Assembly: GCA_900315835.1 (NCBI GenBank)
Contig: ONAR01000011.1
Coordinates: 16,021 to 80,020 of the forward strand
DNA: 64,000 nt
DNA from: an uncultured Prevotella sp.
GTDB taxonomy: Bacteria > Bacteroidota > Bacteroidia > Bacteroidales > Bacteroidaceae
Reading direction: 5' to 3'
A model generated the notes under the pieces. The model did not search any database. It had not been told where the DNA came from and saw nothing but the letters and a program-made list of their open reading frames with translations. The position numbers were made by a program, and so were the translations under genes. Below are positions 26,740 through 33,580 of this stretch, piece after piece (position 1 is the first letter of the stretch; each line of letters opens with the position of its first letter).

Positions 26740-27293
26740 GCTGACAGATCGGGTTCAAAAAGGTCGTGCCAGCCGATAAAGCGCTGCAAGCCATCCTCTC
26801 CGAAGCGCTCGAGGCTCTTCTTGGCTTTCTCGTACGACTTCTCCCGCTCGGGGTGGGTCTTGCTATAGAACTTGTCGGCATAGCAGATGAGCTGTTCCTC
26901 AAGTGTCTCTGGCAGAAAGTCCTGGTGGGGTAGGGGCAGGTTCTGGCGGATAATCTCCGCCTTGGTCAGTCCCGCACCGGTATGGCGCTCGCAGACGCGG
27001 GCGTGGCGGGGGTAGCCCTCTTCGCGCATCATCTGTCCGCCAATCAGTCCATGCCTGAGATAAGGCTCGGTGCCGAAGCACTGTATGCCCGGTGCGTCGC
27101 AGCGGCAGATGCCGATGTCGTGGAGCATCGCGGCCTCCTCGACAAATTGGCGGTCGAGGTGCAACTCGGGATGGGCGTCGCAAATCTTCAGCGCACGGCG
27201 CGTCACGAGTGTGCTGTGTGTAATCAAAATATCCCGAAGCGCATTGGCTTCGGGATAATATTTAAGGATGATACTTTGATAGTCCATCTTCAA
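26736..27293 (-). CDS. HD-domain hydrolase
   Basis: A 185-residue HD/HDIG-type metal-dependent phosphohydrolase. The metal ligands are seen in LVTRRALKICDAH, EEAAMLHDIGICRCD (the HD pair near residues 58-59) and later CERHTGAGL. The C-terminal part (PETLEEQLICYADKFYSKTH) is typical of the uncharacterised small HD proteins of Bacteroidetes. It is translationally coupled to the HAD gene and lies 15 bases after the oadA-like gene. Substrate unknown. Confidence 0.85.
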   Translation of the reverse strand: MKMDYQSIILKYYPEANALRDILITHSTLVTRRALKICDAHPELHLDRQFVEEAAMLHDIGICRCDAPGIQCFGTEPYLRHGLIGGQMMREEGYPRHARVCERHTGAGLTKAEIIRQNLPLPHQDFLPETLEEQLICYADKFYSKTHPEREKSYEKAKKSLERFGEDGLQRFIGWHDLFEPDLSA

Positions 27294-27308
27294 AAGTTCG
27301 GATGACGA

Positions 27309-29090
27309 TTAAGCGTCCTGCTTGTCGCGCTGGATGTAGGCAATGACGTTGCCCTTCTGCACTTTGGAGCCTTGCTTGGCGCCAATCTCGACCAGTTTGC
27401 CGCCGAGGTCAGCTTTCACCTCAACAAACTCGCCCCACGGAGCCTGAATCCAGCAGAAGGCATCGCCCTCTTTGTATTCCTTGCCAATGTAAGGCTCCAC
27501 AGCGGGAGCGGTCTCGCCGTCGCCCTGGAAATCCCAGAACACCTGGCCGCGTACGGGAGCGACGATGGCGTCGGCCTGTGCGTGCTTGAAGGCGGCAGCC
27601 TCCTCGGGCGACACCTTGGCGCCAAGCTTGGCGTCCTTGGCCTTCTGCAGGTCAGCCAGGAAATTCTTCTTGGCCTGTCCACTCTTGTAGTTGCGGTACT
27701 GTTCCGGGTGCATGGCCAGCTCGAAGAGTTCCTCGTCGTCCTCGCCGTATTCCCAGCCGTTCTCGTCCATTTCCTTGCGGAAGTCGTCGAGGGCGGGCTT
27801 GAGCAGGGTGTGGGGATCGACGTCGGTGAACTCGCGGCCCTGCTTCTTGGCCAGTTCCTTCAGTTCGGGCGCAATCTCACCGGGCACGCGGCCGCTCTTG
27901 CCGAGAATCATGCCCCACATGTTGTCGTCGAGGTAGACGTAGCGGCCCTTGCCCTGTTCGAGCGACAGCAGGTTCATCAGGGCGATGTTCTTCGTATATT
28001 GAGAGAACGGCGTCACCAATGGTGGATAGCCCACGCGAGGCCATACATAGGCCACCTCGTCGAAGAGCTTGATGAGCAGGTCGTCCATAGAGTATTCGGG
28101 TTCGCCTTTCTTCTTGCGGATGTTGTTGATGGTGGTGCGCATGCCGCCGAGGTCGGCCATCATGGAACCCATCATACCGCCGGGCAGACCGCAGGTGAGC
28201 AACAACGACGACATCACCTTGTTGTTGGGGTTGATGAAGTAGCCGAGCCACTCGTCGATGAACTCCTGCGTCATGGCGCGGGCCTTCATGTAGGCAGCCA
28301 TGTTGATTTCGGGAACGTCGAAGCCGGCGTTCTTCAGCATGCTCTGCACCGAGATGACGTCGGGATGCACCTTACCCCACGACAGGGGTTCAATGGCGGT
28401 GTCGATGATGTCGGCGCCGTTCTCACATACCTCCAGTATTGAGGCCATGCTCAATCCGGGGCCGGAGTGGCCGTGGTATTCAATGAGGATGTCGGGGTGC
28501 TTCTCCTTGATCATCTTCGTGAGCTTACCGAGGAAGGCGGGCTGACCGATGCCGGCCATATCCTTGAGGCAGATTTCCTCAGCACCGGCGGCAATCTCCT
28601 CGTCGGCGAGCTTGGCGTAGTATTCCAGCGTGTGGATGGGCGATGTCGTGATGCAGAGCGTGCCCTGCGGCGTCATGCCACCCTCTTTAGCCCATTTGAT
28701 TGACGGAGCGATATTGCGGATGTCGTTCAAACCGTCGAAGATACGCGTGATGTCGGTACCTTGGGCGTGCTTCACGCGATACATCATGGCGCGCACGTCG
28801 TCGGGAACGGGGTACATACGCAGGGCGTTGAGACCACGGTCAAGCATGTGGGTCTTGATGCCTGCGGCATGCAGGGGAGCGGTGAAGGCTCTCACGGCCT
28901 TATTTGGGTTTTCACCAGCCAAGAGCTGCACCTGTTCGAAGGCGCCGCCGTTGGTTTCTACGCGAGCGAAGCAGCCCATCTCTACAAAGACGGGAGCAAT
29001 GCGGGCCAGTTGGTCAGCACGGGGCTGGAACTTGCCGGAACTCTGCCACATGTCGCGGTAAACGAGACTGAACTGAATTTTCTTCTTCAT
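27309..29090 (-). CDS. Oxaloacetate decarboxylase / pyruvate carboxylase type carboxyltransferase subunit
   Basis: From Met at 29090 (MKKKIQFSLVYRDMWQSSGK) the product has 593 residues. The HMGL-like carboxyltransferase barrel covers about 1-290, with the catalytic-Lys motif ICLKDMAGIG and the metal-binding HGH of EYHGHSGPG; a conserved PYC/OADA domain follows to about 470. The C-terminal biotinyl-like domain (from ADAIVAPVRGQVF) has CWIQAPWGEFVEV where the biotin-accepting AMKM is expected, so no acceptor lysine is visible. Such subunits move CO2 between biotin and pyruvate/oxaloacetate. No beta or gamma subunit is adjacent; the exact reaction is uncertain. Confidence 0.85.
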   Translation of the reverse strand: MKKKIQFSLVYRDMWQSSGKFQPRADQLARIAPVFVEMGCFARVETNGGAFEQVQLLAGENPNKAVRAFTAPLHAAGIKTHMLDRGLNALRMYPVPDDVRAMMYRVKHAQGTDITRIFDGLNDIRNIAPSIKWAKEGGMTPQGTLCITTSPIHTLEYYAKLADEEIAAGAEEICLKDMAGIGQPAFLGKLTKMIKEKHPDILIEYHGHSGPGLSMASILEVCENGADIIDTAIEPLSWGKVHPDVISVQSMLKNAGFDVPEINMAAYMKARAMTQEFIDEWLGYFINPNNKVMSSLLLTCGLPGGMMGSMMADLGGMRTTINNIRKKKGEPEYSMDDLLIKLFDEVAYVWPRVGYPPLVTPFSQYTKNIALMNLLSLEQGKGRYVYLDDNMWGMILGKSGRVPGEIAPELKELAKKQGREFTDVDPHTLLKPALDDFRKEMDENGWEYGEDDEELFELAMHPEQYRNYKSGQAKKNFLADLQKAKDAKLGAKVSPEEAAAFKHAQADAIVAPVRGQVFWDFQGDGETAPAVEPYIGKEYKEGDAFCWIQAPWGEFVEVKADLGGKLVEIGAKQGSKVQKGNVIAYIQRDKQDA

Positions 29091-29146
29091 ATTCGTGTAA
29101 ATACTATTAATCAATTATCGAATGGAGCCTGCGGCTCATCAGCGTG

Positions 29147-29154
29147 CAAAATTA
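29147..29154 (-). promoter_or_regulatory. -7 promoter element of the carboxyltransferase gene
   Basis: TAATTTTG on the minus strand, 56 bases before the chosen start at 29090. It heads the carboxyltransferase-HD-HAD run. Confidence 0.5.
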
Positions 29155-29207
29155 ATTAAAAAAAAAGAAAATGCCGATGAAAACGCCTTTTTTTATGATT
29201 TATAAGG

Positions 29208-29215
29208 TATCTTTG
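29208..29215 (+). promoter_or_regulatory. -7 promoter element of the 29.2-kb lipoprotein gene
   Basis: TATCTTTG, a full -7 match, 20 bases before the start codon. A T-rich stretch lies at the -33 distance. Confidence 0.6.
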
Positions 29216-29235
29216 CATCAAACAAACGCGGAAAC

Positions 29236-30066
29236 ATGAAAGTAAGAAACCTTTTGCTCCTATTCGGAGTCATGCTGCTGATTGCCGCTTGCGGCTCAGA
29301 TAAAGCCAGTACCACCTCCAACCCTACAGCGCCCCGTCTGAAAGGCGACCTCACTGTCTATGGCCTGGCCTGCGACGGTTGCTCTGATTCGGTTGTCGTG
29401 TTGTTGCCGGAGGACGACAGCGACCCGGTGACTTTCGATATCATTGAAGCCAAGCGAATGGGACATGTCTTAGGTAAATTGCAGGTGGGTGACCGCATTG
29501 GCGTGGTGCTGAACAAGAAAAACAGGCGCAAGGCCGACCTCGTCGTAGATATTGACCGGTTGATGGGCATCTGGTGCTATATCGTCATGCCGACGCTGCG
29601 TGATGCGCAAGGCTTGAGCAAGTCGCAACAGCTCAGTATGATGAAAAGCATGCCCGACTCTGTCAAGGAGATGTATTTTATTCCCCGCGAGTATGGCTTC
29701 TATCTGAAGCCGGAGTGGGAGGCACAGAGCGTGGGCTATGTGCAGGAGGCCAACTCCCTGGCCGAGGAGAGTCCGGTGGTCTATCCGCCGCTTGGCTATT
29801 TCACGGGTTGGCGCATGTGGAACGGTAAGCTCATCATCATGAGTGGTACGCCGCATTTCAGTGCCGACGGCAAGATGAAAGTGACCGACCAGCGCAGCGA
29901 CACCTGCGACATCGACTATCTTGGTGCCGACTCGCTGGTACTCAGTTCTGATGGCGAGTCACGCAGTTACTATCGCAAGACTGACATCAATGATGTCAAT
30001 GCCCGTGCCAAGGCCATTGAGCGCATGCGCAGCAAGCAGGCTTTGGAGCAGACGAAGGCGGAGTAA
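29236..30066 (+). CDS. Lipoprotein of unknown function
   Basis: A 276-residue predicted lipoprotein with signal LLLLFGVMLLIAACGS (Cys at residue 19). I do not recognise the family. The mature part has YGLACDGCSDSVVVLLPEDD, a small beta domain to about residue 110 and then DRLMGIWCYIVMPTLRDAQ and PPLGYFTGWRMWNGKLIIMSG, which look lipocalin-like (a beta-barrel ligand binder), a guess from pattern only. It is monocistronic with its own promoter, and a long repeat-filled gap follows. Confidence 0.75.
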   Translation: MKVRNLLLLFGVMLLIAACGSDKASTTSNPTAPRLKGDLTVYGLACDGCSDSVVVLLPEDDSDPVTFDIIEAKRMGHVLGKLQVGDRIGVVLNKKNRRKADLVVDIDRLMGIWCYIVMPTLRDAQGLSKSQQLSMMKSMPDSVKEMYFIPREYGFYLKPEWEAQSVGYVQEANSLAEESPVVYPPLGYFTGWRMWNGKLIIMSGTPHFSADGKMKVTDQRSDTCDIDYLGADSLVLSSDGESRSYYRKTDINDVNARAKAIERMRSKQALEQTKAE

Positions 30067-30085
30067 GTCCCCCTAATTCATCGCG

Positions 30086-30235
30086 TTTCCTATTACCGCA
30101 ATTACCGCGGCCTGATTTCCTGCTGATAATAAGGAGATTAGGTGCGGTAATGTTGCGGTATAGTTGCGAGGGCTATTACCTCGGATAACAGGTTTGTTAT
30201 TAGGCAATTACGTTGCTGCGGTAATATTATTTTCA
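30086..30235. repeat. ATTACCGC-rich dispersed element
   Basis: This stretch holds several forms of ATTACCGC and its complement GCGGTAAT. Its first 23 bases (30086-30108) are identical to 61639-61661, and its TTGCTGCGGTAAT (30213-30225) recurs at 62268-62280. It is the left part of a 497-base gap without genes between converging lipoprotein and queF genes; the rest of that gap is a 22-base tandem array and a REP-like pair. Confidence 0.7.
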
Positions 30236-30257
30236 AAAAGTGCATGAGGGATTGCGT

Positions 30258-30381
30258 TGCGATACCATAGCTATCGCAGTGCGATACCATAGCTATCGCG
30301 GTGCGATACCATAGCTATCGCGGTGCGATACCATAGCTATCGCGATGCGATATCATAGCTATCGCGATGCGATACCATAAT
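30258..30381. repeat. 22-base tandem array of a small palindrome
   Basis: About 5.6 copies of a 22-base unit whose core is GCGATA-CCATAGC-TATCGC, joined by 3 bases. Each unit can form its own hairpin. Copies start at 30258, 30280, 30302, 30324, 30346 and 30368. Spacing without unique spacers excludes CRISPR. The same core occurs singly at 9123 and three times, in the opposite orientation, at 61938-62001. Confidence 0.9.
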
Positions 30382-30434
30382 ACCCTTAAAACACCAAATA
30401 ATCTGACGGTTCCAGGGGGGGGCTAACAACAACC

Positions 30435-30549
30435 AGTGTAGTGGCCGGTCTTGTGCCGGCCACCGTCCGCAGGTGTACTTTATCCTCACGCGAATCGCGA
30501 CGACAGTGTACCGACGGCTGGTGGCCGGCACAAGACCGGCCACTACACT
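30435..30549. repeat. Inverted pair of REP-like palindromes before queF end
   Basis: Plus-orientation copy at 30435-30465 and minus-orientation copy at 30518-30549 with a 52-base spacer. They adjoin two short C/G runs (GGGGGG near 30415, CCCCCCC near 30551). This completes the modular filling of the 30067-30563 gap. Confidence 0.88.
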
Positions 30550-30563
30550 GCCCCCCCCTCAGC

Positions 30564-31025
30564 TCACTCGTGCGTGGCGAAGCGGCGCTCAGCCAACTGC
30601 TCGTATTTGGTGCCCGGACGGCCGTAGTTGGCGTAGGGGTAGATGCTGATGCCGCCACGGGGTGTGAAGAAGCCCGTCACTTCGATGTATTTCGGATCCA
30701 TCAGGCGGATGAGGTCCTTCATGATGATGTTGACGCAGTCCTCGTGGAAGTCGCCGTGGTTGCGGAAGCTGAACAGATAGAGCTTCAGGCTCTTGCTCTC
30801 CACCATCTTGACGTCGGGAATATAGCTGATGCGAATCTCGGCGAAGTCGGGCTGTCCGGTGATGGGGCACAGCGAGGTGAACTCCGGGCAGTTGAACCGC
30901 ACCCAATAATCGTTGCCCTGATGTTTGTTGACAAAGGTCTCGAGCACTTCCGGTGCATAGTCCATCTTGTACTTCGTCTTGCTGCCGAGGGCCTTCAATC
31001 CCTCATCTTTTCTGTTGTCTGCCAT
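30564..31025 (-). CDS. queF: 7-cyano-7-deazaguanine reductase (preQ1 synthase)
   Basis: This 153-residue type I QueF reduces preQ0 to preQ1 with NADPH in queuosine synthesis. The signature [20 protein letters not shown] is at about residues 75-94, the nucleophilic Cys is in [16 protein letters not shown] (near residue 55), and [17 protein letters not shown] closes the fold. It follows the queuosine-precursor transporter gene by 18 bases, so both are likely governed by the preQ1 riboswitch-bearing transcript. Confidence 0.96.
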   Translation of the reverse strand: MADNRKDEGLKALGSKTKYKMDYAPEVLETFVNKHQGNDYWVRFNCPEFTSLCPITGQPDFAEIRISYIPDVKMVESKSLKLYLFSFRNHGDFHEDCVNIIMKDLIRLMDPKYIEVTGFFTPRGGISIYPYANYGRPGTKYEQLAERRFATHE

Positions 31026-31043
31026 TATCGTAGCGTGTTTTAT

Positions 31044-31757
31044 TTATCCAATGTTGAATATCTTCAGTACATTATAGCTGATGCCGTCGTCGTAGACGTC
31101 CTCCCCCTCATGGCGTTTGAGATAGTTCACCACGCGAATGGTCACGGGCAGGGCGACGACCTCGTAGAGCGTCTTCAGCACCACCTGCCACAGCATGAGC
31201 TTCGGCAATTCCTCCAGGGGCACGACGCCGCCGAGGGCCAGTGGGAAGAAGATGATGGAGTCGCAGCTCTCTCCGGCCACGGTGCTGAGGATGGCGCGGG
31301 CAGAGAAGTGACGGCCTTGGTCGTGAATCTTCATGCGGCTCATGACATAGGCATTCATGAAACTGCCGACGAGGAAGGCCACAAACGACGCGGCGGCAAT
31401 GCGCGGTGCCAGTCCGAAGATGGCGTGGAACCCGGCGTCGTTGTGCCAATAGGGGGCACCGGGTATCACATCACACAGCGCACCCATCGCCACGAAGAAG
31501 AAGTTCATGGCAAAGCCGGTCCAGATGAGCAGGCGGGCCTTGCGGTAGCCCCACACTTCACAGACGCAGTCGTTGATGATATAGGAGACAGGAAAGACAA
31601 TCAAGCCGCCCGTCAAGTTGATGGGTCCAACGGCGATTTGCTTGGTTTCCAACAGGTTTGCCAGTATCAGACAAACGCAGAACAGTACACTGACGAGCAT
31701 GTAGGTCATGCTCACCGACGGGCGTGTGGCGCCCGTCTGAAGGTTATTCTTATTCAT
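31044..31757 (-). CDS. yhhQ: Queuosine precursor transporter (YhhQ/VUT family)
   Basis: A 237-residue inner-membrane protein with about six helices, of the family that takes up preQ0/preQ1. Family features: LANLLETKQIAVGPINLTGG, PVSYIINDCVCEVWGYRKAR and GESCDSIIFFPLAL. The start at 31757 (MNKNNLQTGATRPS) is chosen over the frame's upstream Met at 31901, which lies inside yrbG, because a riboswitch ends one base before this ATG. It lies between yrbG and queF. Confidence 0.94.
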   Translation of the reverse strand: MNKNNLQTGATRPSVSMTYMLVSVLFCVCLILANLLETKQIAVGPINLTGGLIVFPVSYIINDCVCEVWGYRKARLLIWTGFAMNFFFVAMGALCDVIPGAPYWHNDAGFHAIFGLAPRIAAASFVAFLVGSFMNAYVMSRMKIHDQGRHFSARAILSTVAGESCDSIIFFPLALGGVVPLEELPKLMLWQVVLKTLYEVVALPVTIRVVNYLKRHEGEDVYDDGISYNVLKIFNIG

Positions 31758-31758
31758 T

Positions 31759-31793
31759 CTTGTTTTGTTAAAGGGGGTTGAGCAAGTACCCCT
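31759..31793 (-). promoter_or_regulatory. PreQ1-I riboswitch controlling yhhQ
   Basis: On the minus strand stem P1 pairs AGGGG (31793-31789) with CCCCU (31776-31772). The loop UACUUGCUCAAC ends in the cytosine expected to read preQ1. The tail UUAACAAAACAAG is the same as the tail of the well-studied Thermoanaerobacter aptamer, and its CAAG (31762-31759) can pair with loop CUUG (31786-31783) to form the pseudoknot. The aptamer ends one base before the yhhQ ATG, so preQ1 binding should hide the start region and block translation. The gene identity (queuosine-precursor transport) agrees. Confidence 0.92.
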
Positions 31794-31804
31794 GTTGTTT
31801 ATGC

Positions 31805-32773
31805 TTATTTGAGCAGCCACCCCATGTAGGCGGCGAAGATGATGATGAGCACGATGCCTTCCCACCGCTCGATGTGGTATTTGGTGAAGGAGAAGAGCCA
31901 CAGCAGCACCATCGAGACCACCATCATTGACAGGTCAACCATGGTGATGCCGCTGATGGTCATCGGACAGATGAGGCCGGTGATGCCTAAAATCATCAGG
32001 ATGTTGAACACGTTGGATCCCAACACGTTGCCGATGGCGATGCCGCTGTTGCCCTTGCGGGCTGCGACGACGCTTGTGGCCAGTTCGGGCAGTGAGGTGC
32101 CGCCAGCCACGATGGTCAGACCGATGACTGCATCGCTGACGCCCAGTCCGTGGGCGATGGCTGAGGCATTGTCAACAAAGACGTTGGACCCCAGTACGAG
32201 GCAGACCAGTCCTACGACAACCAGCAAGAGCGCTTTGGCCATTGGCATCGGCGCTTTCGTCGTTGCTTCATGGTTGGCCTGCATGTCTTTCCTGGCTCCG
32301 CGCAGCGTAATCCAGATGAAAGCGATGAAGCAGATGAAGAGAATGGCGGCGTCGAGGCGTGAGATATGCTGGTCGAGCGTCATGCCCATGAGCATCAGCG
32401 AGGCGAACATGGCGATGGGGATGTCCTTGCGCACGGTGGTCTTGAGGATGGCGATGGGCGCAACGGCAGCCGCGGTGCCCACGATGAGCAGTGCGTTGAA
32501 GATGTTGCTGCCCACGATGTTGCCCACGGCCAAATCAGGCGTGCCATTGATGGCTGATATCAAACTGACGAAGAACTCCGGCATTGACGTACCGATGGCG
32601 ACGATGGTCAGACCGATGACGATCTGAGGTACGCCGATGCGCTCGGCCATGCCCACGGCACCGGCGGTGAGCCAGTCGGCTCCCTTCAATACCACGACGA
32701 TGCCAATGATGAGCAGAATGACCTGCAACCATACTGCGGCAGGCGCAAAGGAGAAAAGCAGTGTGTCAATCAT
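31805..32773 (-). CDS. Calcium/sodium antiporter (YrbG-type, CaCA family)
   Basis: A 322-residue inner-membrane exchanger with ten predicted helices in two inverted halves. The alpha repeats are GTSMPEFFVSLISAING (near residue 60) and GGTSLPELATSVVAARKG (near 215), each followed by GNIVGSNIFN / GNVLGSNVFN. Start at 32773 (MIDTLLFSF) is chosen because the -7 promoter element lies at 32792-32799, which overlaps the upstream Met at 32794. It heads the run with yhhQ and queF; a functional link to them is not evident. Confidence 0.92.
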   Translation of the reverse strand: MIDTLLFSFAPAAVWLQVILLIIGIVVVLKGADWLTAGAVGMAERIGVPQIVIGLTIVAIGTSMPEFFVSLISAINGTPDLAVGNIVGSNIFNALLIVGTAAAVAPIAILKTTVRKDIPIAMFASLMLMGMTLDQHISRLDAAILFICFIAFIWITLRGARKDMQANHEATTKAPMPMAKALLLVVVGLVCLVLGSNVFVDNASAIAHGLGVSDAVIGLTIVAGGTSLPELATSVVAARKGNSGIAIGNVLGSNVFNILMILGITGLICPMTISGITMVDLSMMVVSMVLLWLFSFTKYHIERWEGIVLIIIFAAYMGWLLK

Positions 32774-32791
32774 TTTGTTTGAATGAGGATG

Positions 32792-32799
32792 CAAAGTTA
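32792..32799 (-). promoter_or_regulatory. -7 promoter element of the yrbG-yhhQ-queF run
   Basis: TAACTTTG on the minus strand, 18 bases before the yrbG start at 32773. Confidence 0.65.
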
Positions 32800-32903
32800 C
32801 GAAAAAAACCTCGGATATTCACATACCCGAGGTTCAAAAACTAACAATCACACAATTATAAATCAAAACTTATGTAGCTAATAACTCTTCTTGTCAAAGC
32901 GTA

Positions 32904-33320
32904 TTACCCTATCTGGATGCTGCGGCTGACCTGCGCCTCATCCTTGCCCACCTTGGGCAGCTCGATGGTAAGCACGCCGTCGGCGACATGCGCCTTGATG
33001 TTGTCTTTGTCGACATCGTCGGGCAGACTGTAGGTCTGTTCGCATTTGGTGAACGACCATTCGCGGCGCACGTAGTGGCTGTTCTGCTCCTTGTCGTCGG
33101 TCTGCTTGTCCATCTTCACGGTCAGGTTGCCGTCTTCGTTGAGGCTCACGTGGAAGTCGTCCTTGGTCAAACCGGGGCCGGCTACCTTCATGGTGTAACC
33201 CTTATCGCTTTCGATGACGTTGATGGCCGGTGTGGTGGTGTTGGCCGAACGCATGGGAAGGTTCATATCGAAGAAGTCGTTAAAGACTTCGGGAAGCCAG
33301 TTGTAACGTGTATTCATCAT
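32904..33320 (-). CDS. Small heat-shock protein, Hsp20/alpha-crystallin family
   Basis: This 138-residue ATP-independent holdase chaperone has the alpha-crystallin domain at about residues 30-125 (INVIESDKGYTMKVAGPGLTKDDFHVS in part), the VADGVLTIELPK block, and a C-terminal I-x-I motif (SRSIQIG) for oligomer formation. It has an unusually clear Shine-Dalgarno AAGGAG (33327-33332) six bases before the ATG, rare in this phylum, which fits strong induced synthesis. An inverted repeat about 86 bases upstream may be an operator. Confidence 0.94.
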   Translation of the reverse strand: MMNTRYNWLPEVFNDFFDMNLPMRSANTTTPAINVIESDKGYTMKVAGPGLTKDDFHVSLNEDGNLTVKMDKQTDDKEQNSHYVRREWSFTKCEQTYSLPDDVDKDNIKAHVADGVLTIELPKVGKDEAQVSRSIQIG

Positions 33321-33326
33321 TTTAAT

Positions 33327-33332
33327 CTCCTT
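33327..33332 (-). promoter_or_regulatory. Strong Shine-Dalgarno of hsp20
   Basis: AAGGAG on the minus strand, six bases before the ATG. Most genes in this window have no such site, as usual in Bacteroidetes. Confidence 0.75.
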
Positions 33333-33405
33333 ATTCTAAATGTTTTATTAATGTTTACGCCCATCTATCTGCAACCCTTGTGCCGAAGCCATTCAGCCGA
33401 CATTC

Positions 33406-33430
33406 TGTCACAATGCTGTGACAAATTGTC
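33406..33430. promoter_or_regulatory. Overlapping inverted repeats upstream of hsp20
   Basis: TGTCACA-ATGC-TGTGACA (33406-33423) is a perfect 7-base inverted repeat, overlapped by the palindrome GACAAATTGTC (33420-33430). It lies between divergent hsp20 and pflB, 86 bases from the hsp20 start, and could bind a regulator of either gene. It does not match the CIRCE/HrcA sequence. Confidence 0.5.
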
Positions 33431-33510
33431 CGCCGTTGCGCTTAGTTTGGCGTTATATAATAAGGTGTAATGGCTGTTGAATAAACCCGATGTTAATTTC
33501 AATGTAATGC

Positions 33511-33541
33511 TTGTTGCATCGGAATTAATTCACTACCTTTG
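33511..33541 (+). promoter_or_regulatory. Promoter of pflB
   Basis: TTGTTG (33511-33516) and TACCTTTG (33534-33541) form a good -33/-7 pair. The start codon at 33581 is 40 bases downstream; the upstream in-frame Met at 33539 overlaps the promoter. Confidence 0.75.
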
Positions 33542-33580
33542 CATCTTCAAATTTTTATCCTATTATTTTATAATTACACA

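Noticed and set aside
27372-28442. 356-residue open frame antisense to the carboxyltransferase gene
   Set aside because: His/Gly/Val-rich composition typical of an antisense shadow; no family resemblance.
30258-30381. CRISPR array
   Set aside because: The 22-base units are joined directly with no unique spacers, and no cas gene is present.
30337-30658. Small open frames beginning MAGLVPATS or MAGTRPATT over the palindromes
   Set aside because: They are translations of the REP-like element itself and recur at each copy, on either strand.
31758-31901. N-terminal extension of yhhQ by 48 residues
   Set aside because: It overlaps the end of yrbG and would read through the preQ1 riboswitch; membrane protein homology begins after 31757.
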